35,285 nt of DNA, from NCBI GenBank assembly GCA_012798455.1, contig JAAZNC010000035.1, positions 1 through 35,285 on the forward strand, written 5' to 3'. Of the stretch, positions 1-8,084 are shown piece after piece (position 1 is the stretch's first letter; every line of letters begins with the position of its first letter). The DNA is from Chloroflexota bacterium (lineage in GTDB: Bacteria; Chloroflexota; Anaerolineae; Anaerolineales; Anaerolineaceae). The notes under the pieces were generated by a model. It was given only the letters and a program-made list of their open reading frames with translations, did not search any database and was not told where the DNA came from. The translations under genes were made by a program, and so were the position numbers.

Positions 1-31
1 ATTGATATTTAGTACGATATCTATTTACAGA

Positions 32-1510
32 TCAAAACTGCCGGCTCCATTTATCTTTCCAGCGTTCGATGACCACTTTCTTCTGGGTAAAGAAGTTGAA
101 CGCATCTTCAGATTGCCCGTGCAGATCTCCGAAAAAGCTGTCTTTCCATCCGGAGAAGGGGAAGAATGCCATGGGTGCCGCCACCCCGATATTGACGCCG
201 ATATTGCCAGCCATTACTCCATGGCGGAAATGTCTGGCATTGCTGCCACTGGCGGTGAAGATGGAAGCCATATTTCCATAAGTACTTTGATTGATCCAAT
301 TAATAGCGCTATCGAGAGAATCCATAGGTAAAATACCCAGCACCGGACCGAAAATTTCGGTCTGCACCAGATTTCCATCCGGTTGGAGATGATCCATTAT
401 ACAGGGCTTGATAAAGTTCCCCTTTTCATAGCCGGGAATGACAGCATTACGCCCATCAACCAGCAATCTTGCACCTGTTGCTTCGCCTTCTGCAAGCAAT
501 GCAAGAATGCGTTTCAAGCTGGCAGGTGAGATCACCGGTCCCATTTGTACACCGTCATCCAGTCCAAAGCCAACTACACGGTCTTCAGCCGCTTTACAAA
601 TAGCTGGATATAGCCAATCAATTGCTTCTCCCACCGGTAATACAAGAGAGGCTGCCAGGCAGCGCTGCCCCGCACAACCGAAGGCACTGTCTGCCAAAAT
701 ACGGATGGTCATATCGGGATCAGCGTCGGGCATTACAACAATAGGATTCTTGGCACCGCCCTGGCATTGGGCGCGTTTTCCGTGCGCGGTCGCCTGTGCA
801 TAGACTTTTTTTGCCACAGCGGTCGAACCCACGAATGAAACGGTTTTTATCATGGGGTGATTGAGAAGCTGGTCGACTGTTTCAGACCCACCTTGAACCA
901 TCTGGACGATCCCTTTTGAGAAACCTGCTTTTTCAATCAGGTGGAAGATTGCCTGCATGGTCAGAGGCACTTTTTCTGAGGGCTTAACGATCACAGGATT
1001 ACCGCACGCCAGCGCATATGGCATAAACCAGAAAGCGATCATGGCGGGAAAATTAAAAGGACAAATGACAGCACTGATACCCACTGGTTGGCGAATCATA
1101 ATTTCGTCTATACCGGGAGCAATATCTTCTGAAAAAGCCCCCTGACTGAACGTTGGAGCACCACAGGCGACCTCGATATTTTCAATGGCTCTCTCTATTT
1201 CCCCTAAAGATTCCTGGAAGGTTTTTCCACATTCAAGTGTGATGATTTTTGCGATAGCATCTTTTTCTGAAGCGATAAGCTGCAGTAAATTCTGTAGGTA
1301 TCTCACTCTATCCACAACCGGTGTGTTTCGCCATGCGATAAATGCATTTTCAGCAGCGGTTATGGCTGCTTCTATATCTTTCTCTGAGGAATTATGAAAA
1401 TTTCCAATTACTTCCTGGGTGGCAGGGTTCAAGATTTGTAAACCAGCGGTTCCACCCGGTTTTTGCCATTTCCCATTGATAAAATTGAAAACTTCTTTTG
1501 CTCCAGACAT
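32..1510 (-). CDS. mmsA: CoA-acylating (methyl)malonate-semialdehyde dehydrogenase, MmsA/IolA type
   Basis: Cytosolic NAD-dependent aldehyde dehydrogenase of the CoA-acylating branch. This family turns methylmalonate semialdehyde into propionyl-CoA, or malonate semialdehyde into acetyl-CoA plus CO2, the last step of valine or myo-inositol breakdown. The 492-residue length is usual for the family. Visible motifs are PFNFP (residues 151-155), the catalytic cysteine in CAGQRC (Cys284), and GGAKN (251-255) where hydrolytic aldehyde dehydrogenases carry a general-base Glu; losing that Glu is the mark of the CoA-acylating type. The start is supported by an AGGAGG box five bases upstream of the ATG. 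It diverges from the iclR-iolD operon and shares its control region, which favours the malonate-semialdehyde (iolA-like) role. Substrate choice between the two semialdehydes cannot be read from the sequence. Confidence 0.9.
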   Translation of the reverse strand: MSGAKEVFNFINGKWQKPGGTAGLQILNPATQEVIGNFHNSSEKDIEAAITAAENAFIAWRNTPVVDRVRYLQNLLQLIASEKDAIAKIITLECGKTFQESLGEIERAIENIEVACGAPTFSQGAFSEDIAPGIDEIMIRQPVGISAVICPFNFPAMIAFWFMPYALACGNPVIVKPSEKVPLTMQAIFHLIEKAGFSKGIVQMVQGGSETVDQLLNHPMIKTVSFVGSTAVAKKVYAQATAHGKRAQCQGGAKNPIVVMPDADPDMTIRILADSAFGCAGQRCLAASLVLPVGEAIDWLYPAICKAAEDRVVGFGLDDGVQMGPVISPASLKRILALLAEGEATGARLLVDGRNAVIPGYEKGNFIKPCIMDHLQPDGNLVQTEIFGPVLGILPMDSLDSAINWINQSTYGNMASIFTASGSNARHFRHGVMAGNIGVNIGVAAPMAFFPFSGWKDSFFGDLHGQSEDAFNFFTQKKVVIERWKDKWSRQF

Positions 1511-1546
1511 TTTTCCTCCTGAGTATAGAAATCTTTTCCTTACCTA

Positions 1547-1576
1547 TTGACAGGCATTTCTTCCTGATTATATAAT
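1547..1576 (+). promoter_or_regulatory. Consensus sigma70-type promoter of the iclR-iolD operon
   Basis: Perfect TTGACA (1547-1552) and TATAAT (1571-1576) hexamers are separated by 18 bases. The expected start point is about 1583, inside the palindrome described next. A weaker minus-strand promoter for mmsA can be drawn within the same segment: TTGCTT at 1608-1603, 17 bases, then CATAAT at 1585-1580. That second one is tentative. Confidence 0.75.
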
Positions 1577-1577
1577 A

Positions 1578-1604
1578 TTATTATGCAACAGCGTTGCATA
1601 ATAA
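1578..1604. promoter_or_regulatory. Perfect palindromic operator, probable IclR-regulator site
   Basis: The left arm TTATTATGCAAC (1578-1589) and right arm GTTGCATAATAA (1593-1604) are exact reverse complements around a 3-base centre AGC. The site begins one base after the -10 box and covers the predicted transcription start of the regulator operon. It also overlaps the tentative mmsA promoter on the other strand. IclR-family proteins usually bind palindromes of this kind and repress their own and divergent genes, so this is the expected place for co-control. That the adjacent IclR protein binds here is inference. Confidence 0.75.
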
Positions 1605-1632
1605 GCAACAACAAGGAAATATAGAAGAAAAA

Positions 1633-2376
1633 ATGGCTGAAATTCAATCGTTGGCGCGTGGACTAAGGATCCTGGAGATCATGGCAGATTGTGAAAATGG
1701 CATTGGTATCACCGAGCTGGCAGATCAACTGGGAGTTGATAAATCTACTGCATCACGTCTGGTACAGACACTCCTCAAAGATGGCTTTGTCCAAAAAGCA
1801 AAGGATGATCGTTCTTATACCCTTGGACCGATGTTGGTTAATCTCAGCCGCAGTGTGATCACCCGTATGCCACTGCGCGATACTGCTAAACCCTATCTAA
1901 AAAAACTGGTTGAGGTTTCCGGAGAGTGTTCTCACATCGCGATCTATGCTCAGGGGAAAGCCCTATATATCGATCAAATGGAATCATCTTCCACATTACG
2001 GGTCAATGTTGAGGTGGGGCAGCTGGCACCGCTGCACTGTACGGCGCTAGGGAAAATACTGCTGGCATTTGGAAATTATCCCCTGCCGGTTGAACTTGAA
2101 GGACATACTGAAAAAACCATCACCGATCTGCAAACCCTGGAGAAAGAACTGGAAACTGTCCGTGATAAGGGGTATGCGATCGACGATGAGGAATTTGATA
2201 ATGATGTGCGCTGTATTTCCGTTCCGGTGTTTGATTTTCGAGAAAAATTGGTTGGAGCAATTGGTATTTCGGGACCATCCGCTCGATTGGGCATGAAAGA
2301 GATCGAAACGCTTGCTCCTCAGATCATCCAGATCGGGAAGCAGTTATCAGACAGACTTAAGTTTAAAAGGGTTTGA
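1633..2376 (+). CDS. IclR-family transcriptional regulator
   Basis: A 247-residue DNA-binding regulator. The N-terminal winged helix-turn-helix (about residues 1-65; GITELADQLGVDKSTASRLV) is followed by the IclR effector-binding domain (about 80-245; LHCTALGKILLA and CISVPVFDFREKLVGAIGISGP are typical blocks). I chose the ATG at 1633. The in-frame TTG at 1594 lies inside the operator palindrome, and the extra 13 residues do not look like the family. It is first in a nine-gene operon; the next gene begins 12 bases after its stop. The context says it senses a substrate or intermediate of the linked catabolic genes and controls mmsA as well. The effector is unknown. Confidence 0.9.
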   Translation: MAEIQSLARGLRILEIMADCENGIGITELADQLGVDKSTASRLVQTLLKDGFVQKAKDDRSYTLGPMLVNLSRSVITRMPLRDTAKPYLKKLVEVSGECSHIAIYAQGKALYIDQMESSSTLRVNVEVGQLAPLHCTALGKILLAFGNYPLPVELEGHTEKTITDLQTLEKELETVRDKGYAIDDEEFDNDVRCISVPVFDFREKLVGAIGISGPSARLGMKEIETLAPQIIQIGKQLSDRLKFKRV

Positions 2377-2388
2377 AAAGGTAATTGA

Positions 2389-4272
2389 ATGGAATATAAA
2401 AAAATCCTGGGAAAAAGAATAAAGCGTGCATCTGTTATTGCTCAATACGGTAGTCTGGATGCAGCCCTGGAAGCTGGAGCGTTTCCGAATATGGTTGACG
2501 CGACGCTTTCCGAATTGCTTGTGTTAGGGCTGCTTCGTCAGAATGTCCGAACATATTTTACGGTTTTTGGTCATGGCTCAACGGAAATAGGAGAAGTGCT
2601 CCGTATATATTCGCAAGCGGGATTGCTCAACGTGTTTGGAATCCATAATGAGATCGAAGCTTCACATGCAGCTGCTGCATTGAATTGGGTGATGCATGAA
2701 AAAGCAGCCGTTGTCACCTCTATTGGTCCGGGCGCTTTTCAAGCTCTGGCAGCTTCACTCGTTCCCGCTTCGAATAGTATTGGAGTATGGTATCTGTTTG
2801 GCGATGAAACCACACAGGATGAAGGTTTCAATATGCAGCAGATTCCCAAACATGAGCAGTTTCTTTTTCCCAGAATGCTTGAGACGATGGGCAGTGGATA
2901 CAGTCTGCAGGAGCCCTGGTCTCTTTCCACGGCTCTACGTAGAGGATTGAACAAAGTTAACCATCCATACCATGCGGGTCCGTTCTATCTTTCTATGCCG
3001 ATGAATACTCAACCGCTGATCATGCATGGTTACAACCTGCGGGAGCTGCCGTGTGGTACGGTACCGGATTTGGGTGCTGCTGTGGGTGATTATAAGCAGG
3101 CGGTTGAATGGATACAAAATTCACAGTCGGTGCTGATCAAGGTAGGGGGAGGGGGACATAATGCTTCCCGGGAGATCATACGTCTGGCTGATCTAAGTGA
3201 TGCAGTATGTGTACTTACTCCCATTGCGACCGGCATTGTGCCGTATGAACATCCTCGCTGCATGGGTGTGGGAGGATCCAAGGGCAGCATCTGCGGCAAC
3301 TTCGCCATGGAAAATGCCGATCTCTTGATCACCATTGGAACACGTGCAGTCTGTCAGTCGGATTGTTCCCGCACAGGGTATCCAAAAGTCAGGAAAGTGA
3401 TCAATATCAATGCAAATCTGGGAGATGCCCTTCATTATCAAGATACGCTAGCCCTGTGGGGTGATGCGTCTGCTACCTTGCAAGAATTGAATACATGGCT
3501 TGGGAAAAGTACATCAAGAAATTCTCTCGCCCCTTCAGATTGGTTCAAATCCTGTCAACAGAAGAAAGTCGAATGGGAAGCATACAAGCAAGAACGCTTT
3601 GATCATCCAACCTTGAAAGATTCATTCTGGGGTAAAGAAGTTCTCACGCAGCCAGCTGCCATAAAAACTGCCCTGGATTGGGCGGCGGATAAAAATGTGG
3701 TGAATATCTTTGATGCCGGGGATGTACAGGCGAACGGCTTTCAGATTGCTGCTGATAAAAACCCGGGGAAAACCTTTACCGATACCGGAGCCAGCTACAT
3801 GGGGTTCGCTGTTTCTTCTATTCTGGCAACCGCCGCAAAAAAAGATTCCCCTTATTTTCTTGCTTTCAGCGGAGATGGCTCTTTTTTGATGAATCCACAG
3901 GTTCTCGTCGATGGGATTGAATATGGCGCGAAGGGCTGCATTCTTATCTTTGACAATAATCGCATGGGAGCAATTACAGGACTGCAGATCGATCAATATG
4001 GCGAGCAGTTTGCCACATGGCACGATCGCTCGATCGATTATCTCCAAATGGCGAAAAGCATGCCGGGAGTACTGGCTGTCAGTGGAGGCAGCAGCCCCGC
4101 TGAATTGAAGAAAGCGTTGGATGAGGCTTTTGCCCATGCAGGATTGTCTGTCATCCATATTCCGGTTTACTTTGGAACCGATCCGCTTGGGTCGCTGGGT
4201 GTCTTTGGACGTTGGAATGTGGGCAACTGGGTTGAAAAAACGCAGCAGCTGCGGCATCAGATAGGATTGTAA
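2389..4272 (+). CDS. iolD: ThDP-dependent trihydroxycyclohexane-1,2-dione hydrolase-like enzyme (IolD family)
   Basis: A 627-residue thiamine-diphosphate enzyme with the three-domain acetolactate-synthase fold. IolD opens the ring of 3D-trihydroxycyclohexane-1,2-dione to 5-deoxyglucuronate in myo-inositol degradation. The Pyr domain has the probable cofactor-activating Glu88 in HNEIEASHAA; the blocks FGHGSTEIGEVLR and IGPGAFQALAASL match the IolD type better than acetolactate synthase. The PP domain has GDG at 495-497 and NN at 523-524, the metal/ThDP-binding motif. Length fits IolD (about 630-650). It is followed one base later by the transketolase N-subunit gene. No IolB, IolC, IolE or IolJ is nearby, so the natural substrate may be another cyclic or linear dicarbonyl; family assignment is firmer than reaction. 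Confidence 0.8.
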   Translation: MEYKKILGKRIKRASVIAQYGSLDAALEAGAFPNMVDATLSELLVLGLLRQNVRTYFTVFGHGSTEIGEVLRIYSQAGLLNVFGIHNEIEASHAAAALNWVMHEKAAVVTSIGPGAFQALAASLVPASNSIGVWYLFGDETTQDEGFNMQQIPKHEQFLFPRMLETMGSGYSLQEPWSLSTALRRGLNKVNHPYHAGPFYLSMPMNTQPLIMHGYNLRELPCGTVPDLGAAVGDYKQAVEWIQNSQSVLIKVGGGGHNASREIIRLADLSDAVCVLTPIATGIVPYEHPRCMGVGGSKGSICGNFAMENADLLITIGTRAVCQSDCSRTGYPKVRKVININANLGDALHYQDTLALWGDASATLQELNTWLGKSTSRNSLAPSDWFKSCQQKKVEWEAYKQERFDHPTLKDSFWGKEVLTQPAAIKTALDWAADKNVVNIFDAGDVQANGFQIAADKNPGKTFTDTGASYMGFAVSSILATAAKKDSPYFLAFSGDGSFLMNPQVLVDGIEYGAKGCILIFDNNRMGAITGLQIDQYGEQFATWHDRSIDYLQMAKSMPGVLAVSGGSSPAELKKALDEAFAHAGLSVIHIPVYFGTDPLGSLGVFGRWNVGNWVEKTQQLRHQIGL

Positions 4273-4273
4273 G

Positions 4274-5110
4274 ATGGAAAATTTAACAGAAGCAGAGATC
4301 AAAAAGCTGAATGAGATTTCTCGAGAACTGCGCTGTACAAGTTTGCGGATGATCCACAAGAGACAAGCCGGGCATCCGGGAGGATCATTATCAGCGGCAG
4401 AAATTGTGGTAATTCTTTATTTCAAGGTTATGAATATCGATCCGCACAATCCCAATTGGGATGAACGCGATCGTTTTTTATTAAGCAAAGGGCATGCATC
4501 TGCACTGTTGTACGCCGCTCTGGCGAAACGCGGATATTTTCCGGAAAGCGATCTGGAACATTGGGGTGAACTGGATTGTCATTTACAGGGTCATCCTGAT
4601 CGTCTTAAGACGCCGGGCGTGGATATGAACAGCGGCATTCTCGGACATGGTATTTCAATTGGAGCGGGCATTGCGCTGGCCGCCGGGCAGAAGAGTATGA
4701 ACTACCATGTTTATACCCTTCTGGGGGATGGCGAATGCCAGGCTGGATTGGTCTGGGAGGGAGCCAATACCGCAGCTAAATTTCATCTGTCAAATCTGAC
4801 TACCATCGTCGACCATAATGGAGTGCAGCTGGATGGATTCGTACAGGAGGTCATGCCGATCGAACCTCTGGCTGAAAAATGGAAGGCGTTTGGCTGGCAT
4901 GTGATCGAGGTGAATGGGCATGATATCGCTCAGCTTTACAAAGCATTGATGGAAGCAAAACAAATTAAAGATAAGCCCACGATCATTCTTGCTTGTACCA
5001 TCAAAGGGAAAGGGGTCAGCTTTATGGAAAATAAAGCTTATTGGCATGGAGTTGCTCCCAATGATGAACAGCTGGCGCAAGCTTTAAATGAGCTAGGGGA
5101 GGAGATCTGA
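4274..5110 (+). CDS. Transketolase, N-terminal (ThDP-binding) subunit
   Basis: A 278-residue cytosolic protein equal to the N-terminal third of a normal transketolase. It shows HPGGSLSAAEI (34-44), LSKGHAS (70-76), and the ThDP/metal motif GDGE (151-154) with WEGAN (161-165) and N182. Split transketolases of this size need the partner encoded one base downstream (5112-6053) to make the active site. The family moves two-carbon ketol units between sugar phosphates, but split forms placed in catabolic operons often act on unusual ketoses (for example the apulose-4-phosphate transketolase pair). The start codon follows the iolD stop by one base, so translation is probably coupled. Confidence 0.9.
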   Translation: MENLTEAEIKKLNEISRELRCTSLRMIHKRQAGHPGGSLSAAEIVVILYFKVMNIDPHNPNWDERDRFLLSKGHASALLYAALAKRGYFPESDLEHWGELDCHLQGHPDRLKTPGVDMNSGILGHGISIGAGIALAAGQKSMNYHVYTLLGDGECQAGLVWEGANTAAKFHLSNLTTIVDHNGVQLDGFVQEVMPIEPLAEKWKAFGWHVIEVNGHDIAQLYKALMEAKQIKDKPTIILACTIKGKGVSFMENKAYWHGVAPNDEQLAQALNELGEEI

Positions 5111-5111
5111 G

Positions 5112-6053
5112 ATGGCAGAACGATCCATGCGTGAGGCTTATGGGGAAGCACTGCTGGCTTATGGCGAGAAAAATGAGCGAGTGGTTGTTCTGGACGCCGA
5201 TACCAGTTCCTCAACTCTTTCAAAAAAATTTGCGGATAAGTATCCACAGCGTTTTTACAATATCGGGATCGCCGAACCCTGCATGGTGGATGTGGCGGTG
5301 GGACTGGCATTGGGCGGATTGGTTCCCTTTGCCAATGCCTTTTCAGCTTTGCTTGCCCTGCGAGCTATCGAAGCGATCCGCAGCAACATCTGCTATGCGC
5401 GCACCAATGTCAAGATCGTGGCGAATTACGCGGGCGTATCCGATTACAAAGATGGTCCGACCCATCATTCGATAACGGATATTGCGATCTTCCGCGCTTT
5501 ACCTGAAATGACCCTGATCGTGCCGGCGGATGCCAATCAGGCAGCGGCTTTTGTACCTTTGATCGGCGAGATGGATGGTCCGGTGACCATGCGTATCAGC
5601 CGCGCTGGCACGATTCCGGTTCATAAGGAAGATGAATCGTTGAAAGTTGGAAAAGGTATTGAACGCAGGAATGGAACCGATGTGACCATCATCGCTTGCG
5701 GCAGTATGGTGGGGCGCAGTATGCGCACTGCTGAACTCCTGGCAGAGAAGGGCATTGATGCCGGTGTGGTCGATTTGCCCACCATAAAACCGCTGGATGC
5801 AGACCTGATCTGTAAGGTCGCTGCAAGAACCGGAGCAGTTGTTACCGCAGAAGAACATTCCATAATTGGTGGTTTAGGCAGCGCAGTTGCGGAAGTTTTG
5901 GGCGAGAAACAGCCCACCCCGATGCAAAGAGTGGGCATTACAGACACGTTTACCCGCACAGCATTGGATCCGGACAGCTTGATGGACGCTTATGGACTTT
6001 CTATCGATCGGATCGTCAAATCGGTAGAGGATGTTCTGAAAGAAAAGGAGTAG
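5112..6053 (+). CDS. Transketolase, C-terminal subunit
   Basis: A 313-residue partner of the preceding gene, made of the pyrimidine-binding and C-terminal transketolase domains. Glu55 in NIGIAEPCMVDVAVGLALGG is the conserved Glu that activates ThDP; KDGPTHHSITDIAIFRALP and VVTAEEHSIIGGLGSAVAEVL are typical of the family. A strong purine-rich ribosome site (GGGGAGGAG) lies in the end of the upstream gene, and only one base separates the two genes, which fits stoichiometric co-translation. The gene ends with AAGGAG overlapping its stop and serving the next gene. Donor and acceptor sugars cannot be deduced from the sequence. Confidence 0.9.
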   Translation: MAERSMREAYGEALLAYGEKNERVVVLDADTSSSTLSKKFADKYPQRFYNIGIAEPCMVDVAVGLALGGLVPFANAFSALLALRAIEAIRSNICYARTNVKIVANYAGVSDYKDGPTHHSITDIAIFRALPEMTLIVPADANQAAAFVPLIGEMDGPVTMRISRAGTIPVHKEDESLKVGKGIERRNGTDVTIIACGSMVGRSMRTAELLAEKGIDAGVVDLPTIKPLDADLICKVAARTGAVVTAEEHSIIGGLGSAVAEVLGEKQPTPMQRVGITDTFTRTALDPDSLMDAYGLSIDRIVKSVEDVLKEKE

Positions 6054-6056
6054 AGC

Positions 6057-6683
6057 ATGAGAATTGTGATCTTGAACGAAACAAGTGCAGCGGATAGAAA
6101 TGCCGATATCATGGCTGCTCTGGATGGGCGCGGACACACTCTGATCAATGCCGGTATGAAGCAGAACGGCGCCGAACCGGAGCTCACCTACATTCATACC
6201 GGGCTGCTGGGCGCCTTGTTCCTCAATCTTCATGCGGCTGATTTTGTGGTGGGCGGCTGCGGAACCGGGCAGGGCTTTCTCAATTCGGTCCTGCAGTATC
6301 CCGGAGTAAGCTGCGGGCATATTCTCACCCCGCTGGATGCCTGGCTGTTTACGCAGATCAACGGCGGAAATTGTATTTCTCTGATGCTCAACCAGGGATA
6401 TGGGTGGGCTTCGAATGTTAATTTAAAAATGATCTTTGATGCGCTTTTCAGCGTTGAATCAGGAATTGGTTATCCTCCTCATAGAAGGGAGTCGCAGCAG
6501 AATTCGCGCAAGGTTCTGGCTGCCGTATCAGAAAGTACCCATCTTGCGATGCATGAAATCATCAAAAAGTTATCTGAAAAGATCGTGGAAGAGGCGCTGA
6601 CCTATCCGGGCATTTTTGATGCCCTGGAATTTAATCAGCTTCCTTCGAGTGCTTTAAAAGAAGCCATCAAAAAATGGAGGTAA
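6057..6683 (+). CDS. RpiB/LacA/LacB-family sugar-phosphate isomerase, long form
   Basis: A 208-residue protein with the ribose-5-phosphate isomerase B fold in the first 130 residues. The signature GCGTGQG (67-73) includes Cys68, the position of the RpiB catalytic base. ADFVVGG, PGVSCGHI and FTQINGGNCISL are also typical of the longer RpiB-like proteins seen beside sugar catabolic genes. Ordinary RpiB is about 150 residues; here a helical C-terminal extension of about 60 residues is present. It probably interconverts an aldose and a ketose (or a related keto-acid) that enters or leaves the transketolase step. Spacing of three bases to the previous gene places it in the operon. The exact substrate is unknown. 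Confidence 0.8.
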   Translation: MRIVILNETSAADRNADIMAALDGRGHTLINAGMKQNGAEPELTYIHTGLLGALFLNLHAADFVVGGCGTGQGFLNSVLQYPGVSCGHILTPLDAWLFTQINGGNCISLMLNQGYGWASNVNLKMIFDALFSVESGIGYPPHRRESQQNSRKVLAAVSESTHLAMHEIIKKLSEKIVEEALTYPGIFDALEFNQLPSSALKEAIKKWR

Positions 6684-6687
6684 TACG

Positions 6688-8082
6688 ATGGAACAGAAAA
6701 AAGCTGTAAAAAAAGTAAAGGTTGAAAAAGGATCTTCACAAAAACTGCCCGCAAAAACAAAGATATTCTATGGCATTGGCGATCTGGGCAACGCCATTAT
6801 TAATTCTGCCATTCAATTCTATTTATTGAAGTTTTATACCGATGTTGCCCTGATCTTACCCGCTCTGGCTGGGAATGCCTTGCTGGTTGGAAAGATCTGG
6901 GATGCAGTCAATGATCCTATTTTTGGCTGGTTGACGGATCGTACCAATTCCAAGGTCGGGCGGCGGCGTGTGTTCATGCTCTTTGGAGCGATCCCATTGG
7001 GTATTGCAATCGCCCTCTTGTGGTTTATCCCCAAAGGACTGTCGCTAAATATGACCTTTTTATGGATCGCGTTCACTTTCATTCTTTTTGATACTCTCTG
7101 GACCCTGACAAATGTTCCATACTATGCACTGACCTCGGAGCTTACCGATGATTACGATGAGCGCAGTTCACTGACCACTACCCGCATGGTCATGGCAGTA
7201 CCGGCTTATCTGGTAGGAGTTGCATTAACTCCGGTCATCGCAGGATTGTTTGCCCTTGAAAGAACGGGTTGGGGTTACGTGGGTATCATCTATGGTTCCA
7301 TCTGCGCGATCGTTTTATTGATCTCGGCTGCCGGTTTGAAAGAACGCCAGAAAGTTTTAAAAGCAAAGGCGAAAACCAACGTCTGGCAGAGTATTAAAGC
7401 CGCTCTATCTAATAAACCGTTCCAGCGATTGTGCATTGCTTATTTTGTGATCAATCTTTCCTTTGCACTGGTGAAGACGCTGATGGCATATTATCTTGAA
7501 TACCAGTTATTAATGGAAAGTGAGATCTCGCTGGTTATGGGATTGATGCTGATCTGTGTGACCATCTCTTTACCGTTTTGGAAAAAACTCAGCGAAAAGC
7601 TGGATAAGGGTCCAGCCTATGCACTGGGTATGGTGATCGGTGCCCTGGCTGTGGGGATTTCCTTCTTCCTTACTCCGGAACAGAGAATATGGATCTACCC
7701 GGTGGCTGTATTGGCTGGGATCGGTTTTGGTTCGCAGTGGATCTTCCCCTGGGCGATGGTTGCTGATGTGGTGGATTATGACCGGGTTGAAACCGGAGAA
7801 TTCCGCAGCGGCATGTATTATGGCATCTGGGGATTAGCCACCAAGATATCTGAAGCATTGGCTATTTCGGGGATTGGCTGGATGTTGACCGGTTTCGGCT
7901 ATGTCGCAAATGTGGCGCAAACTGAACACTCGCTGTTTGGAATCCGCCTTTTCTTTGGACCGATTCCTGCGATTGTGATCCTGGTTATGCTCCCCATGCT
8001 GATCTGGTATCCGATCACGCGTAAGAAGCACGCTGAAATTCGCGCAAAACTTGAAAAAATGGAACCTGTGGAAGAGGAATAA
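6688..8082 (+). CDS. GPH-family sugar:cation symporter (first of two)
   Basis: A 464-residue inner-membrane carrier of the glycoside-pentoside-hexuronide:cation symporter family (MFS fold). A short Lys-rich cytoplasmic N-terminus (about 1-25) is followed by about twelve hydrophobic segments. The family blocks are FYGIGDLGNAIINSAIQFYLLKFYTD, WDAVNDPIFGWLTDRT with the following GRRR loop, YYALTSELTDDYDERSSLTTTRM, and late PWAMVADVVDYD...GEFRSGMYYG. GGAGG lies six bases before the ATG. It is a paralogue of the transporter at 10855-12192, sharing these blocks but differing in the tail. Likely imports the operon's substrate; sugars, uronates or cyclitols are all plausible. Confidence 0.85.
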   Translation: MEQKKAVKKVKVEKGSSQKLPAKTKIFYGIGDLGNAIINSAIQFYLLKFYTDVALILPALAGNALLVGKIWDAVNDPIFGWLTDRTNSKVGRRRVFMLFGAIPLGIAIALLWFIPKGLSLNMTFLWIAFTFILFDTLWTLTNVPYYALTSELTDDYDERSSLTTTRMVMAVPAYLVGVALTPVIAGLFALERTGWGYVGIIYGSICAIVLLISAAGLKERQKVLKAKAKTNVWQSIKAALSNKPFQRLCIAYFVINLSFALVKTLMAYYLEYQLLMESEISLVMGLMLICVTISLPFWKKLSEKLDKGPAYALGMVIGALAVGISFFLTPEQRIWIYPVAVLAGIGFGSQWIFPWAMVADVVDYDRVETGEFRSGMYYGIWGLATKISEALAISGIGWMLTGFGYVANVAQTEHSLFGIRLFFGPIPAIVILVMLPMLIWYPITRKKHAEIRAKLEKMEPVEEE

Positions 8083-8084
8083 CG

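Noticed and set aside
1594-1632. TTG start for the IclR regulator
   Set aside because: It lies inside the operator palindrome and adds residues not typical of the family; ATG 1633 fits better.
3622-4359. Minus-strand open frame of 245 codons opposite iolD
   Set aside because: It is antisense to the conserved ThDP motifs of iolD, has no ribosome site and a Ser/Arg/Cys-rich composition typical of a shadow frame.
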